From contig JAHNEJ010000450.1 of assembly GCA_022559845.1 (NCBI GenBank), positions 124,001-188,000 of the forward strand: DNA of 64,000 nt, in the 5' to 3' direction. The DNA comes from Amorphophallus konjac. Its lineage: Eukaryota > Streptophyta > Magnoliopsida > Alismatales > Araceae. Below the pieces are notes generated by a model. The model searched no databases, had not been told where the DNA came from, and was given only the letters and a program-made list of their open reading frames with translations. The position numbers and the translations under genes were made by a program. Positions 1-10,043 of the stretch are shown piece by piece (positions within the stretch are counted from its first letter, which is position 1; every line of letters begins with the position of its first letter).

Positions 1-1
1 A

Positions 2-1030
2 TGCAAGGAGGTGATCGTCATGCTGGTATGGTCCCGACTCGTACAGGAATTCCTTGATGTGGATGAACGGGTTGCCGTTCCCGTTGTACTTTCGGTATGT
101 CGGGAGCTCTGACTGAGAAGGGAATCGGATGTCCCGGAAATTAGGAGTGAGAGCATCTGCGAAGGATGGTGGGCCAACCCTCTTATTGAGGAGATCGATC
201 TGCTGTTGGAGAACTGCCAAGCGATCGTCACTTCCTTGTTGAGGTAGAGGGACTTGAGGTGGAACTGAAGGGTAGTGAGAGGCAGCTGGATGGACAGTAG
301 AAGCCGAGGGATAATGGGAGACAGCCGGATGGATAGTGGGGGCCATGAGCCCGTAAGATGGATGTTGAGTCCAAAAAGGACCCACATCAGCGTAAGCGAG
401 TTGAGCTATTCCGGGCTGCAGCCGAGTAGAATCCACTTGGGCCAGAGGGGCCGGTGGTGCTGATGAGACGGCCGCGTGGGCACTAGCACGAGGAGATAAG
501 GGAATTTGACTCTTCCCTTTGTCTGCAGGAGGGTGGGCTGAGGTAGAAGCCTGGCCAGATTGATATATTGGAAACTGGAGGACCTGTGGGCGAAGAGGGG
601 TATGGTCCACTGGGGCAACAGACGGTGCTCCGGACCTCTCAGCAGGATGGGTGGAAGAGACAGGAAGGGTTACAGCGGGCGGGACCTCTGCCCCGAGGGC
701 TTGCTTGAATATCTGGAGTTGATCCTGGTCAAGTTGGGACATGAGTTGGAGTAGTTGGCTCGCCGAAGGGGAGCCAAACTGAGGGAGCGTGGGTGGCGCA
801 ACCTCAGCGATGGAGGAAGGGGGAACAAAGACGAACCCCTCCCCATTCAGGGAGGAGGCGACCCCGGAGACGTCCTCGAGGAGCCCCTGAGGAAGAGAAT
901 CCTCGCGGGCGGGGATGGACCCGAAAGAAGACATGCTGGATGATGATGAGTTGAATAAAGGGTTGCAATAGAGGGAGAGTAGAGAACCGTCCCTAGGAGA
1001 TGATCCCGAGGGAGGGGAACAATGCTGCAT
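2..1030 (-). CDS. gag polyprotein N-terminus of a Ty3/gypsy element (partial)
   Basis: I read one minus-strand frame without a stop from the ATG at 1030-1028 to the left edge (about 343 codons). An in-frame TAA lies just upstream of the ATG. The first ~270 residues are Pro/Ser/Ala/Gln-rich and low in complexity, with a 12-residue in-frame duplication around 255-345 (TVHPAASHYPS versus TIHPAVSHYPS). Near the edge the sequence becomes conserved-looking: LPTYRKYNGNGNPFIHIKEF resembles the start of retrotransposon gag capsid domains (K-Y-x-G-x-x-x-P pattern). The capsid core, zinc knuckle and pol would lie left of the window. The lineage is probably Tat-like, judged from the LTR start TGTTGACACCCG at 3305. 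Identity as gag is an inference from motif and position. Confidence 0.6.
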   Translation of the reverse strand, partial: MQHCSPPSGSSPRDGSLLSLYCNPLFNSSSSSMSSFGSIPAREDSLPQGLLEDVSGVASSLNGEGFVFVPPSSIAEVAPPTLPQFGSPSASQLLQLMSQLDQDQLQIFKQALGAEVPPAVTLPVSSTHPAERSGAPSVAPVDHTPLRPQVLQFPIYQSGQASTSAHPPADKGKSQIPLSPRASAHAAVSSAPPAPLAQVDSTRLQPGIAQLAYADVGPFWTQHPSYGLMAPTIHPAVSHYPSASTVHPAASHYPSVPPQVPLPQQGSDDRLAVLQQQIDLLNKRVGPPSFADALTPNFRDIRFPSQSELPTYRKYNGNGNPFIHIKEFLYESGPYQHDDHLLA

Positions 1031-1654
1031 GCAATGGGATGCACAAACTAGAGAGACTTAAGACCAAAGTACACAAGTAGAAGCAAAACAATCACACAAT
1101 GAAAGGTGGAGACGAGAAGGGAGTCAACCAAGTATGCACACACTTTGAATGATACCGCAAGTTTTCAGAATTCTTTTCTCTTAGGCTTAGTGTTTTGATT
1201 AAAATGTAGAGTTCGCTCGGACACTTGGGAGCCTAATAACGGTATGATGGGGGAACTGGCTGACTCTAAGGGGGATCACTCTCCACGTATGCGGAACCTA
1301 GACACGGTGTGGCGATGGTACAACCGGCCCGGCGTCCGTGTGGGAATCCACGGCTCACGGGGGCTTACGGAGGTCCTCGGCAAGATTCCCTAGTCGGCTC
1401 CAAGGAATATGGAGACGAGAGGAAATCCTACTTCGGTAGGAAATGCAACTACAGTATGAAGTGAATGATCCTAGGTGCACCGGAGTGCATGCAAAGCCTA
1501 ACCTAGAAATCTAGCAATCACATATGAAATCAAATGATAAAATCATGAAGCAATCAATAATATGATAGAAAATAACAAGTGGACAGCAGGGGGACCAATG
1601 CTGGGAACAACAATTAGGGATAACAAGTGCCAGCCGCAGACTCTGCGCCACAAT

Positions 1655-1890
1655 AACGGTCTACTGGAGACCGCGGAAATGACTATAACGGCTCTGGAAG
1701 AGCCGCTAAAGTACAGAGCTGCAGAACGGGAATGGCGGCCTGATGATGACCGCTACACAAGTATGACGGCACTATGAAGGCCGTTAAATGAGCAGAGCAC
1801 GGCAGTGATAATTGCGGAGAATACCAGATAACGACGGCTGGAAGAGAACCGTTGTACACAGAATGACGGCTGATACAGAACCGCTGAACT
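1655..1890. repeat. Palindromic-unit array, first cluster
   Basis: Six or seven units of 20-24 bp, each an imperfect inverted repeat of the form (T)GACGGYC-N6..10-RRCCGYTA, spaced by 8-20 bp. Clear units lie at 1655-1676, 1687-1706, 1733-1755, 1764-1786, 1831-1854 and 1864-1887. Arms pair within each unit (for example GGTC with GACC, GGCTC with GAGCC). Confidence 0.7.
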
Positions 1891-2494
1891 TCACAGAGAC
1901 AGAGATTGGTCAGCAAACCAGAAGCACGACGGGCATCAGATGTCCCACCGTGATCGCCAAAAAAGGAGAGGTGTTGATATGTTATTCCTCCTCGAGTTAA
2001 ATAATATTGAAGAGATAAAAAAACAGGAGGAAAGATGAAGCTGTTGACCGTGATCGCCACCCGGTGAAAGCGCCGGGACTCGGAAGCTACGGGAGAATGC
2101 GGGTCCGTTCCTCCACTCCTCCTGGCCGGCCAGAAGGTGCGGGCCTCGTGCTTTTGGTTGCTGACCTGAAAGCAAACGGTGAAACACACAGATAAACGGA
2201 GATTAGCTAAATGATAGTGTAGTAGGTGTACTAATTGAAATAAAGCAAAGGAAGAACATGGCCCGGCGATACCTGGAGGTTTTGAAACCCCGTTTAGGGC
2301 GCCGGAAACAGTAGGAAAGATAATAAATGCCAACGAAATGATGTATGTGATGTGTGATGCAGTGGAGAAAAGACGTGTGTGTGGTGAGCAAACAGAGAAG
2401 GACTAGAAACACAGAAACATGAAGCGTGAAGTTCCCTGCACCGGGGGCCTGCGAGGGATGTAGAAGGCCCCCACTCCCTGACGAACGGGCGGAT

Positions 2495-2660
2495 GCTGTA
2501 TGAGATTTGGCGATGGAATTCGACAGCACTTCGTGATGGTCCCCCCCCTTTCCTCTGTCAGAACGGACGGACGCTGTATGAGATTTGGCGATGGAGTTCG
2601 ACAGCACTTCGTGATGGTCCCCCCCCCTTTTTTTCTGTCAGAACGGACGGACGCTGTATA
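2495..2660. repeat. Two-copy tandem duplication, period about 78 bp
   Basis: GCTGTATGAGATTTGG begins at 2495 and again at 2573, and the shared leading sequence recurs at 2653. The copies differ mainly in the length of a C/T homopolymer run. The third start leads into the TATATATA motif, so the duplication abuts the presumed LTR core promoter on the minus strand. Confidence 0.75.
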
Positions 2661-2703
2661 TATAGAGCCCAGGGCTTCGAGCTTAATCAGGGGTTAAGGG
2701 GAA

Positions 2704-3160
2704 TGACGGTCGGTCAAAGACCGGTAAATGAGAGCATCGTGTCAATATTGCCAACGACATTCTCCTCTTAATTCGCCTGGAATCATGGGGGTCTAATCTG
2801 GGTGGCCTTAACAATGACGGTCTTACGAAGGCCGCCAAACATGTATGACGGTCTAGTAGGGGCCGTTCAATACACATGACGGTCCTGGAAAAACCGTTAT
2901 ACTTAAAGAGGAGTCAACGCCCAGACAAACAACTTTTCGTGAAGCACGTGGCTATGACCGACTGTCGGGCCTTTGAACCCTTTTCTTGTCGGTAAACAAT
3001 GACGGCCCCGGGACGACCGCTATATTGACTATGACGGTTGGCATTGAGCCGCTATACAAAGCGTATCACGAGATACAAATAACCCGGGGCAGCGGAACAC
3101 AACGGCCCAGTGGGCACCGTTCTATTGAGAAAAATGGTTTATAACAGACCGTTAAATACA
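2704..3160. repeat. Palindromic-unit array, second cluster
   Basis: About eight further units of the same motif as at 1655-1890. Examples begin at 2704, 2815, 2846, 2877, 2999, 3031, 3094 and 3128. The consensus is TGACGGYC, a 6-10 bp loop, then RRCCGYTAWA. The units lie on the U3 side of the presumed minus-strand TATA box. Confidence 0.7.
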
Positions 3161-3307
3161 ATGAGAGGGAGGGAGGCCTTCTTTGCTGGGAAGAGCCCAA
3201 AATACTGCCAGAGGAATAATCTTTCATGTGATTGACTGTTCGGGACATCAATAATTGAGACGCAGGAACTGATTCGATTCATCGGTAAAAAAACGGGTGT
3301 CAACAAC

Positions 3308-5110
3308 GGGGAGCCGAGAGGGGTTCGTTTGAGCTCGGGACGGGAAATGCATGATTCGGGGTTTGAGCGCCGATTTAGAGTTTTTACCGCGCCATTTGGA
3401 GTTTTGGGGGCGTCATTCGATGCTCTAGGGCGTGGGGACGAGCTCCCCCTTTGTTTCCCCATCACCCGGGGGTGATTGGGGCGTGGAATGGAGTTTTCGG
3501 CCATTTCCCACCGTTCTCAGTTTTCCGAGATGATAGCGGTCCACCAGTAACCGCCTTCATTGGTAGCGGTCGGGTGGGGACCGCCTTCACCAAGGTTTTC
3601 GACCGTTGGGGCTTGTTCTGTCGGCAGGAGGTCGCGATCTTGCGACTAACCGCGACTACTGGTGGCGGTCAGGGGGCGACCGCTTTCACCATGGGGTCCG
3701 GCACGATCTTCGAGACGGGTTTTTGACCGTTGGAGTCTGGTCGCGGTCTCCTGGAGACCGCTATCAGGTGAAGACGGTCATCAGGCGACCGCGTTCAGCT
3801 TTTCCTGCACCAGGGCGGTCGCGGTCCCAGGAGGTCCGCGACTAGGTGGTAGCGGTCCTGGGTCGACCGCGACCACGGGAGGCGGTCGTCCGGTGACCGC
3901 GACTCCCTTTCCTCGCCGATTCAAATCCCGGACGAGCTAGTCTCGATCCCTGTGCGGACTCGTGGTCTGACTGATGCTGGGCATCATGTGGGGGCCACAT
4001 GTGGGGGTGCCGTGGGGTCCCGGGAGGTGGTGACTCCGGCTTGTGTCACCGTGCGTCGGTGTTGGTACAAGGAGCGTTCCTCGTACCTGCGATTGCGAAG
4101 TTATTTTCCGTTGACTCGAGAGTCTACTCTTTGTGACCCTCCACTAGTCGTAGCCTGCTTACACGCGAGTGGTCCCGCCTGGGAGTAGGTGGAGAGGCTT
4201 ACCCTGAGGACGGTTTTAGACTGGTTACCGTCGGGTCCCTCGTCAAATCAGAGTCCAGTGCCAGGGGAAAATCAGTCAGAGGGCCAGACCTAGGACGCGT
4301 GGTCTGTGTGTGCACACGTGGTTGGGGACAGTGGACGCACGTCGACGGGCGTGACCCCAGCTAGTCACTTGTTCGTGGTTACTTGTGCGGTGTCTGCGCC
4401 TCGGGTAGGACCTACCACGTCAGGCTGTTCACATGCGGCGCGGTGTAAGACGTCAGGGGATGCTACCGGCTGTGCTTCTAGTGGGTGGCACTCCTGTCGA
4501 GTACGGAGTGACAGACCGTCAGTCGAGTGTTTCCGACCTTCGGGTTTTACCGGTTCGACCTTTGAGCTTTGGTCTTCTCTCTGTCTCACGTGTGTCAGTT
4601 TGCGTGCCGTAGGGTCTTGTCTTATAGAGTACAAGGCTTTTCCTTCCGAGGTACTTTCCTACCGTTAGCGTAGTGGTTTCTCGTTTTACGAGGTAGGGTC
4701 CGAGTGATCCCTACTGAGTCTTGTTCTGAGACTCATTCCCTGCGTGTTTTCATCATGTTTCAGGTGACGCACCGCCCCAGGGGAGCGCGTCTGGGGTGCA
4801 GCGTGGTGCGGGTGTCCAGAGGTAGTGCCAGAGGTCAGAGCCGGGGTATGCCCCGAGTAGCTGTACTTTCCTTTCTTGTCACTGTCCTAGTCGTGGACTG
4901 TTGTTGTTGTTATTTTATATTGTGGACCATGAAAAATGTTAATTTATTTCCTGCTTAATATTATAACTGTTTAATTACTGCAATTATTTGTGATACTTGT
5001 GTAGTCTCCACACCATCATTTTAACCCTTCCGAGTCTTCGGGCTCGTGGGTGGCGGTGCGAGTCTCGGGTTATCGGGCCTTCCCGATAATCGGATTCTCG
5101 GGTCGTTACA
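3308..5110 (+). repeat. 5' LTR of Tekay-type element, 5'-truncated
   Basis: Aligns along its whole 1803 bp with 18427-20229 of the 3' LTR, which is also 1803 bp. The first 677 bp of the LTR (17750-18426 in the other copy) are missing, including the TATA box. It ends GGGTCGTTACA at 5110, two bases before the primer binding site. It carries the GCGGTC...GACCGC palindrome array at about 3534-3903. The break at 3308 coincides with the end of the minus-strand gypsy LTR. Confidence 0.93.
3534..3903. repeat. GCGGTC/GACCGC palindrome array in the Tekay 5' LTR
   Basis: Eight to nine units of the form GCGGTC-N5..9-GACCGC, often followed by NTTCA. Several loops are themselves near-palindromic (for example CGGTCTCCTGGAGACCG). 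The same array is at 18653-19022 in the 3' LTR. Confidence 0.8.
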
Positions 5111-5112
5111 GC

Positions 5113-5124
5113 TGGTATCAGAGC
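5113..5124 (+). promoter_or_regulatory. Primer binding site (initiator tRNA-Met)
   Basis: TGGTATCAGAGC, complementary to the 3' end of plant initiator tRNA-Met, lies two bases after the LTR end. Confidence 0.9.
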
Positions 5125-5274
5125 GAGGTTGTGGAATTACATGAGAATCATAGGTAATTGTAGTGGTCCACTAGTCCACAGCGATGATGTACAGGTGACG
5201 CTGGCATTGGGTACCGCGGGTTTATTTTCACCTTGCCGTTTTCGTGTTTTCTGTATTTTGCTTCAGGAGCGAGT

Positions 5275-6198
5275 ATGGCGCCGAGGAGGAGCTCTCGCTC
5301 TCAGCAGGGGCAATCGGCTGGAGGCCAGGAGATCCAGCAGGGGGTCCAGGGGGACCAGGAGGAGCATAGCAGAGCGCCAACGGGAGCTACCGAGGCCGAG
5401 GATTTCTTCCGTGGCATGTACCAGCTTATGTCTCAGCAGTTCGGCGGAGAGACCGGTGAGGGCTCGTCAGTCAGGGGTGGGCCAGGCCGAGCATTGAGGG
5501 ACTTCATGCAGTTCCATCCACCTTACTTTAGCGGCCAGGCAGACCCTAATGCGGCTCGTGATTGGCTCGATGAGATGGAGCGGGTGTTCAGTTCTGCGAA
5601 GAGTGCTGCCGAGGACAGAGTGGTGTTGGCCTACAACCAGTTGCAGGGTACGGCTCGGAGGTGGTGGTCTTCCGAGTGGAAGACGTCTTTTCAGCTTCGT
5701 CCACTTGAGCAGATCGAGTGGGGTGACTTCCTCAGTGCTTTCGAGCGTACGTACTGTCCAGATATTGTTGCTACGCAGCGAATGCGGGAGTTTCTGGAGC
5801 TGGTGCAGGGTGACATGTCCGTGTTGCAGTACATGGCCCGATTTGTCGAGCTGGGTCGGTATGCACCTCACATCATGGAGCATGAGAGAGTGAGGACCAC
5901 GCAGTTTGTGCAGGGCTTGAGGCTGGAGCTGAGGCACCATTTGATTGCGAACAGGGCCACTGATCTAGAGACGGCGTCTCGTGTTGCGATTTCTTTGGAG
6001 ACGGATATGCAGAGGACTCGAGGACCGTTCAGCCAGGGGCAGTCTTTGTCAGGTCGCAGCCAGCAGCCGGCTACCCAGCAGCAGGGTTTCTTCCAGCATG
6101 CGTCGGGTGGTTCAGGAGTACCGGCATCGGCAGCTTCGGCGACAGGATCTGCGTCCTTCGATACGAAAGTCAAGAAGATCTTCTCGAAGAATTTCTGA
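5275..6198 (+). pseudogene. gag: gag (capsid part) of Tekay-type element
   Basis: The ATG at 5275 (MAPRRSSRSQQGQ) opens 307 codons. An earlier in-frame ATG at 5233 is less likely because gag proteins of this lineage start with a basic Ser/Arg-rich stretch. The capsid fold is recognisable from the segment PPYFSGQADPNAARDWLDEM onward, through ARRWW, FLSAFERTYCP and the QFVQGLR region. A TGA at 6196-6198 cuts the frame just before the nucleocapsid. The same frame continues after it through a zinc knuckle near 6355-6395, whose first Cys reads Tyr and one Gly reads Asp. Both changes, and the stop (probably from TGG), fit G-to-A transitions. Gag would form the particle and package the RNA. Confidence 0.88.
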
Positions 6199-8207
6199 AA
6201 GAAGAAGTCCAAGGATCAGGGGCAAGCTTCATCGGGCAGTGTACAACAGCTGATTCCTTTGCAGCGTCAGGGATCAGTGGGTGGATCACGAGGACCTTGT
6301 CCACAGTGTGGTGGGACCCACCCAGGCAGGCAGTGCACGGCGCCAATCGTCTATTTTCGGTGTGACCTGCCAGGGCATATGGCGCGTGACTGTCCCGAGA
6401 GGCCGCCACAGCAGCAGGTTCCCCAGCAGCAGAGGCAGCAGCAGCAGCAGGGACAGTATCCGCCACTACCCAGGTCAGCCAGCGTGGGAGGTAGGCAGAG
6501 AGCTCGGGGCCAGATCACGCACATGACCAGGGCAGAGGCAGTGGCGTCACAGCTCGTGGAAGGTACCGTTCAGATTTTGGGTTGTGCGGCTCGGGTTTTA
6601 TTTGATTCTGGCGCGTCTCATTCGTTTATTTCGGAGGATTTCGCGTCGAGCGTCGAGGAGCCGGTGACCCAGTTGTCCTGTGATTTGGCAGTGGAGTTGC
6701 CTTCGGGTGACTTTATGATCACTCCGTATTGCTTCGATCAGGTTCCGGTTTGGATCGATGGGCGGAGTATGCCAGGCAGGTTGTATGCGTTGCAGCTTCG
6801 GGATTATGATGTGATTCTAGGCATGGACTGGCTCGAGACTCATGGAGCGGTGGTGGATTGTGGAATGAAGAGGGTCTACTTCCAGCATCCGAGCAAGAGG
6901 ACCTTCTATTTCCAAGGTATCCGTTCCTCCTCTTCTCGATTCCTTATCTCTGCTATTCGAGCCCGTCGATTGCTTGATTCAGGTTGTCAGGGTTTTCTCG
7001 CGTCCGTGGTTGTGTCTGACCGGATGGAGCCGGATGTCGAGGACATTGCGGTGGTGTGCGAGTTTCCCGACATTTTTCCCGAGGAGTTGCCTGGATTACC
7101 TCCCCAGCGGGAGATCGATTTCGTGATCGAGGTTGTGCCTGGTACGGGACCTTTGGTGAAGGCTCCCTACCGTATGGCCCCCGCTGAGTTGAGGGAGTTA
7201 AGGGTGCAGTTGCAGGAACTGTTGGCCAAGGGGTATATTCGTCCTAGTTTTTCCCCTTGGGGTGCGCCCGTGTTGTTCGTGAAGAAGAAGGACGGTAGTC
7301 TGCGGTTGTGCATTGACTATCGGCAGCTGAATGAAGTGACCATTAAGAACAAGTATCCGTTGCCGCGGATTGATGATTTGTTCGACCAACTTCAGTCTGC
7401 GCGAGTGTTCTCGCGGATTGATTTGCGGTCCGGTTACTATCAGCTGAAAATTTACGAGTCCGATGTAGAGAAGACTGCATTCAGTACAAGGTACGGGCAT
7501 TATGAGTTTCTGGTGATGCCGTTTGGACTCACCAATGCCCCTGCAGCCTTCATGGACTTGATGCAGAGAGTGTTTCATCCGTATTTGGACCAATTTGTGG
7601 TCATCTTCATGGATGACATCCTTATTTATTCGCAGTCTGCTGAGGAGCATGCGTACCATTTAGGTGTGGTACTGCAGACGTTGCGAGATCACCAGTTGTA
7701 TGTGAAGCTCAGCAAGTGCGAGTTTTGACTCAGCGAGGTGCACTTTCTGGGGCACGTGATTTCTGGTGATGGCATTTCCGTGGACCCCGCCAAGGTCGAG
7801 ACAGTAATGCAGTGGCCGAGGCCGAGGTCGGTGACGGAGATCCGGAGTTTCTTGGGGCTTGCAGGTTATTATCGCCGGTTTATCCAGGATTTTTCTCGCA
7901 TTGCGACCCTGATGACTAAACTCACGCGGAAGGATGTGCCTTTCGTCTGGTCCGAGGAGTGTGAGCAGAGCTTCAGGGAACTGAAGAGATTGCTCACCTC
8001 GGCTCCGGTGTTGGTTTTACCTTCTGGATCGGGAGGTTTCGTGGTATGTACAGATGCTTCCGGCGTTGGGTTGGGTGCTGTGTTGATGCAGCATGGTAGA
8101 GTGGTGGCTTATGCATCTCGGCAGCTAAAGTCCCACGAGGAGAACTACCCTACCCATGACCTTGAGTTGGCAGCGGTGATCTTCGCGCTGAAGATCTGGA
8201 GGCATTA
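6199..8207 (+). pseudogene. pol: Tekay-type pol, first part: nucleocapsid, protease, RT, start of RNase H
   Basis: Same frame as gag after the TGA. In order: damaged zinc knuckle (about 6355-6395); aspartic protease with [12 protein letters not shown] (about 6600-6636) and ILGMDWL; reverse transcriptase from [11 protein letters not shown] on, with the catalytic FMDDILIYS box at about 7605-7632; a TGA at 7726-7728 where the family has Trp; then FLGHVIS and the RNase H start ending [17 protein letters not shown]. The frame is cut at 8207 by the CRM-like element and resumes after 15957. All three catalytic centres are recognisable, but the stops make it non-functional. Confidence 0.9.
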
Positions 8208-8775
8208 TGACGCGGACGGGCGTCGGGGAACGGATCGACGGCAGCTCCTGTCGGCACGGATGGAACAGATATCTTGCTACCTCGCGCAGCTCGGCCTCAC
8301 GCCAGACGGTCTCACACCGGGCGACTCTCGAATCTCACAAAGAGAAGGAGGGAAGGGAAAACACAAGAGAGGAGCTCTCTCACGTACATCAACTTTCTTT
8401 TCTATTCATCATGCAACATACGTAACACATTAGCCTCTTTATATAGGAAGAGAGCTATAACAATATGACCTTCTAACTTTCACTAATTAGATTCATACCC
8501 TAGCCTAACAAGACAAACCCCACCAACCATCCAACAACCCTCATTTGACTTGGGGGTTAAATAACAATAAAATACAATAACTTTTGACCCAAATAAAATA
8601 TTATGGTGGTTTAAAAATTCAAATACCATCATAGTAAAATACACACGTACACACATACGTACGGATACGTACTCAGGACGCCGAGTCTTCTCCGAGCCAC
8701 AAACTCGGTGCAATCGGGGCGGTGCGGCGTCGGTTCCAAGTAGTGGGCCCGACAGTGGGTCCGGTGTCCCCACCA
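8208..8775 (-). repeat. 3' LTR of the CRM-like element
   Basis: 568 bp, TG at 8208 and CA at 8774-8775. I see four substitutions against the other LTR (near 8306, 8390, 8604 and 8647). A minus-strand TATA box (CCTATATAAAGAGG) lies around 8434-8447. The purine-rich CCGGGAGGGT on the minus strand just inside the LTR (about 8776-8786) is the likely polypurine tract. The pol frame continues into this LTR to a TGA at 8675-8673. Confidence 0.93.
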
Positions 8776-10040
8776 ACCCTCCCGGGGCGGCTGGAACTCG
8801 ACTCCGTCGAGTAAGGGGGGACACTGCTGTGGTAGTGCTCCAGCAGATCTGGGTCGAGACGCTGGAGATCTTCCTGACTGATTCAGGAATCATCAGAAGG
8901 CGGTCGGTCCCGCCAGCGGACAAGGTAGCGCTGGTACAACCTGCTCCGTGTAGTGGTCACCTGCTCATCTAGTATCCTCTCAATTTGCTCGCACGGTGCT
9001 CTCGAGACTACGGGACGCACAGGGGTGGGATCACTCTCAAGGGGAGGAGAAGGCTCGAAAGGGTCACTGGGAATCGCTGTGGGTTCCTTGTAGGCCACTA
9101 GGTCTGCCACATTAAACGTAGAGCTAATCCCATATTCGGGAGGTAAGTCCACAACATAAGCGTTGGAGCCAATCTTCCGCAGGATTGGGAAGGGACCATC
9201 ACTTCGGGCTTGTAACTTTTTAAAAGCTCCCGAGGGGAGTCGTTCGGGTCGGACCCGTACCATAACCATGTCACCTTCGTGAAATTCACAGTGAGGCCTA
9301 TGCGAATCAGCCAATTTTTTGTAGGTCTCATTACTGAGGTTGATTTGCTTGCTAATCGACTCATGCAGACTCTTGACATGCTGTGCAAACTCCTCAGCTG
9401 ACTTGGATGTTCTAGACTCGAGGGGAAGGGGAATGAGATCCACGGGTTTCCTAGGTTTGTAGCCATGCACGACCTCAAATGGACTCATGCCGATAGACCT
9501 ATTGATGGAGCTGTTGTATGCAAATTTGGCTTTGGGCAGAAGAAGATCCCAAGTGCCAGAATGATCCCCTACAAGACACCTCAGTAAATTCCCTAAACTC
9601 CTATTGACGACCTCGGTTTGCCCATCAGTTTGGGGGTGATAGGCAGTGGACAATTTTAGCTTAGTGCCAACTAGGTGCCAAAGTGTTTTCCAGAAATAAC
9701 TAGTGAACCGGACATCTCGGTCAGACACTATGGTTTGGGGAAGGCCATGCAGACGGACGACTTCATCAAAGAATAAGTGGGCCACTCTAGATGCATCAGA
9801 GGTTTTGGAACATGCAATGAAGTGGACCATCTTAGAGAACCGATCAACTACCACAAAGATGGAGTCATGCTTATGAGCAGTACGAGGTAAGCCAAGGATG
9901 AAGTCCATGCTGATGTCAACCCATGGTCTATCAGGAATAGGGAGAGGAGTATAGAGACCAGTGTTCTGTTTGACCTGTTTGGCCATAGTCCATGTTCGAC
10001 ACTGGGCTACAATCTTGGCCACATCTTTCTTCAGGCCAGG
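8673..10040 (-). pseudogene. pol: CRM-like integrase with C-terminal chromodomain-like tail
   Basis: Minus-strand frame after the TGA at 10043-10041. It opens with the end of the zinc-binding region (CRTWTMAKQ, where the family has Cys-x-x-Cys), followed by the catalytic core: first Asp in VDISMDFILGLP, second in SDRDVRFTS, and the Glu-bearing segment YHPQTDGQTEVVNRSLGNLL. A GPFPILRKIGSNAYVVDLP segment is the usual C-terminal domain. A TGA at 8885-8883 (Trp expected) interrupts the tail YLVRWRDRPPSDDS; the same frame then continues to 8673, inside the LTR. The element would insert cDNA into chromatin, and chromodomain-like tails guide site choice in this group. Broken by the stops. Confidence 0.88.
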
Positions 10041-10043
10041 TCA

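Larger units (their letters stand above)
1031..3305 (-). repeat. 5' leader and LTR of the minus-strand gypsy element
   Basis: Read on the minus strand, this block would start at 3305 with TGTTGACACCCG, a typical gypsy LTR start, two bases from the break in the Tekay LTR at 3308. A TATA-like TATATATA lies at 2657-2664 and would drive transcription leftwards into the gag ORF. The block contains two clusters of palindromic units and a roughly 78-bp tandem duplication. I could not locate the primer binding site or the LTR/leader boundary, so the division between LTR and untranslated leader within 1031-2650 is open. ORFs here are short and without recognisable domains. Confidence 0.5.

Noticed and set aside
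3303..3307. ACAAC as target duplication of the minus-strand LTR
   Set aside because: The intact Tekay LTR has CCGAT at this place, so ACAAC is not target sequence; no duplication can be claimed.
3451..4958. Several 70-120 residue ORFs in the Tekay LTR, repeated at 18570-20077
   Set aside because: They are duplicated only because they lie in both LTRs, and they contain no known domain.
5233..5274. Upstream ATG at 5233 as gag start
   Set aside because: The extra residues (MPFSCFLYFASGAS) are hydrophobic and unlike gag starts of this lineage; 5275 gives the usual MAPRR-type start.
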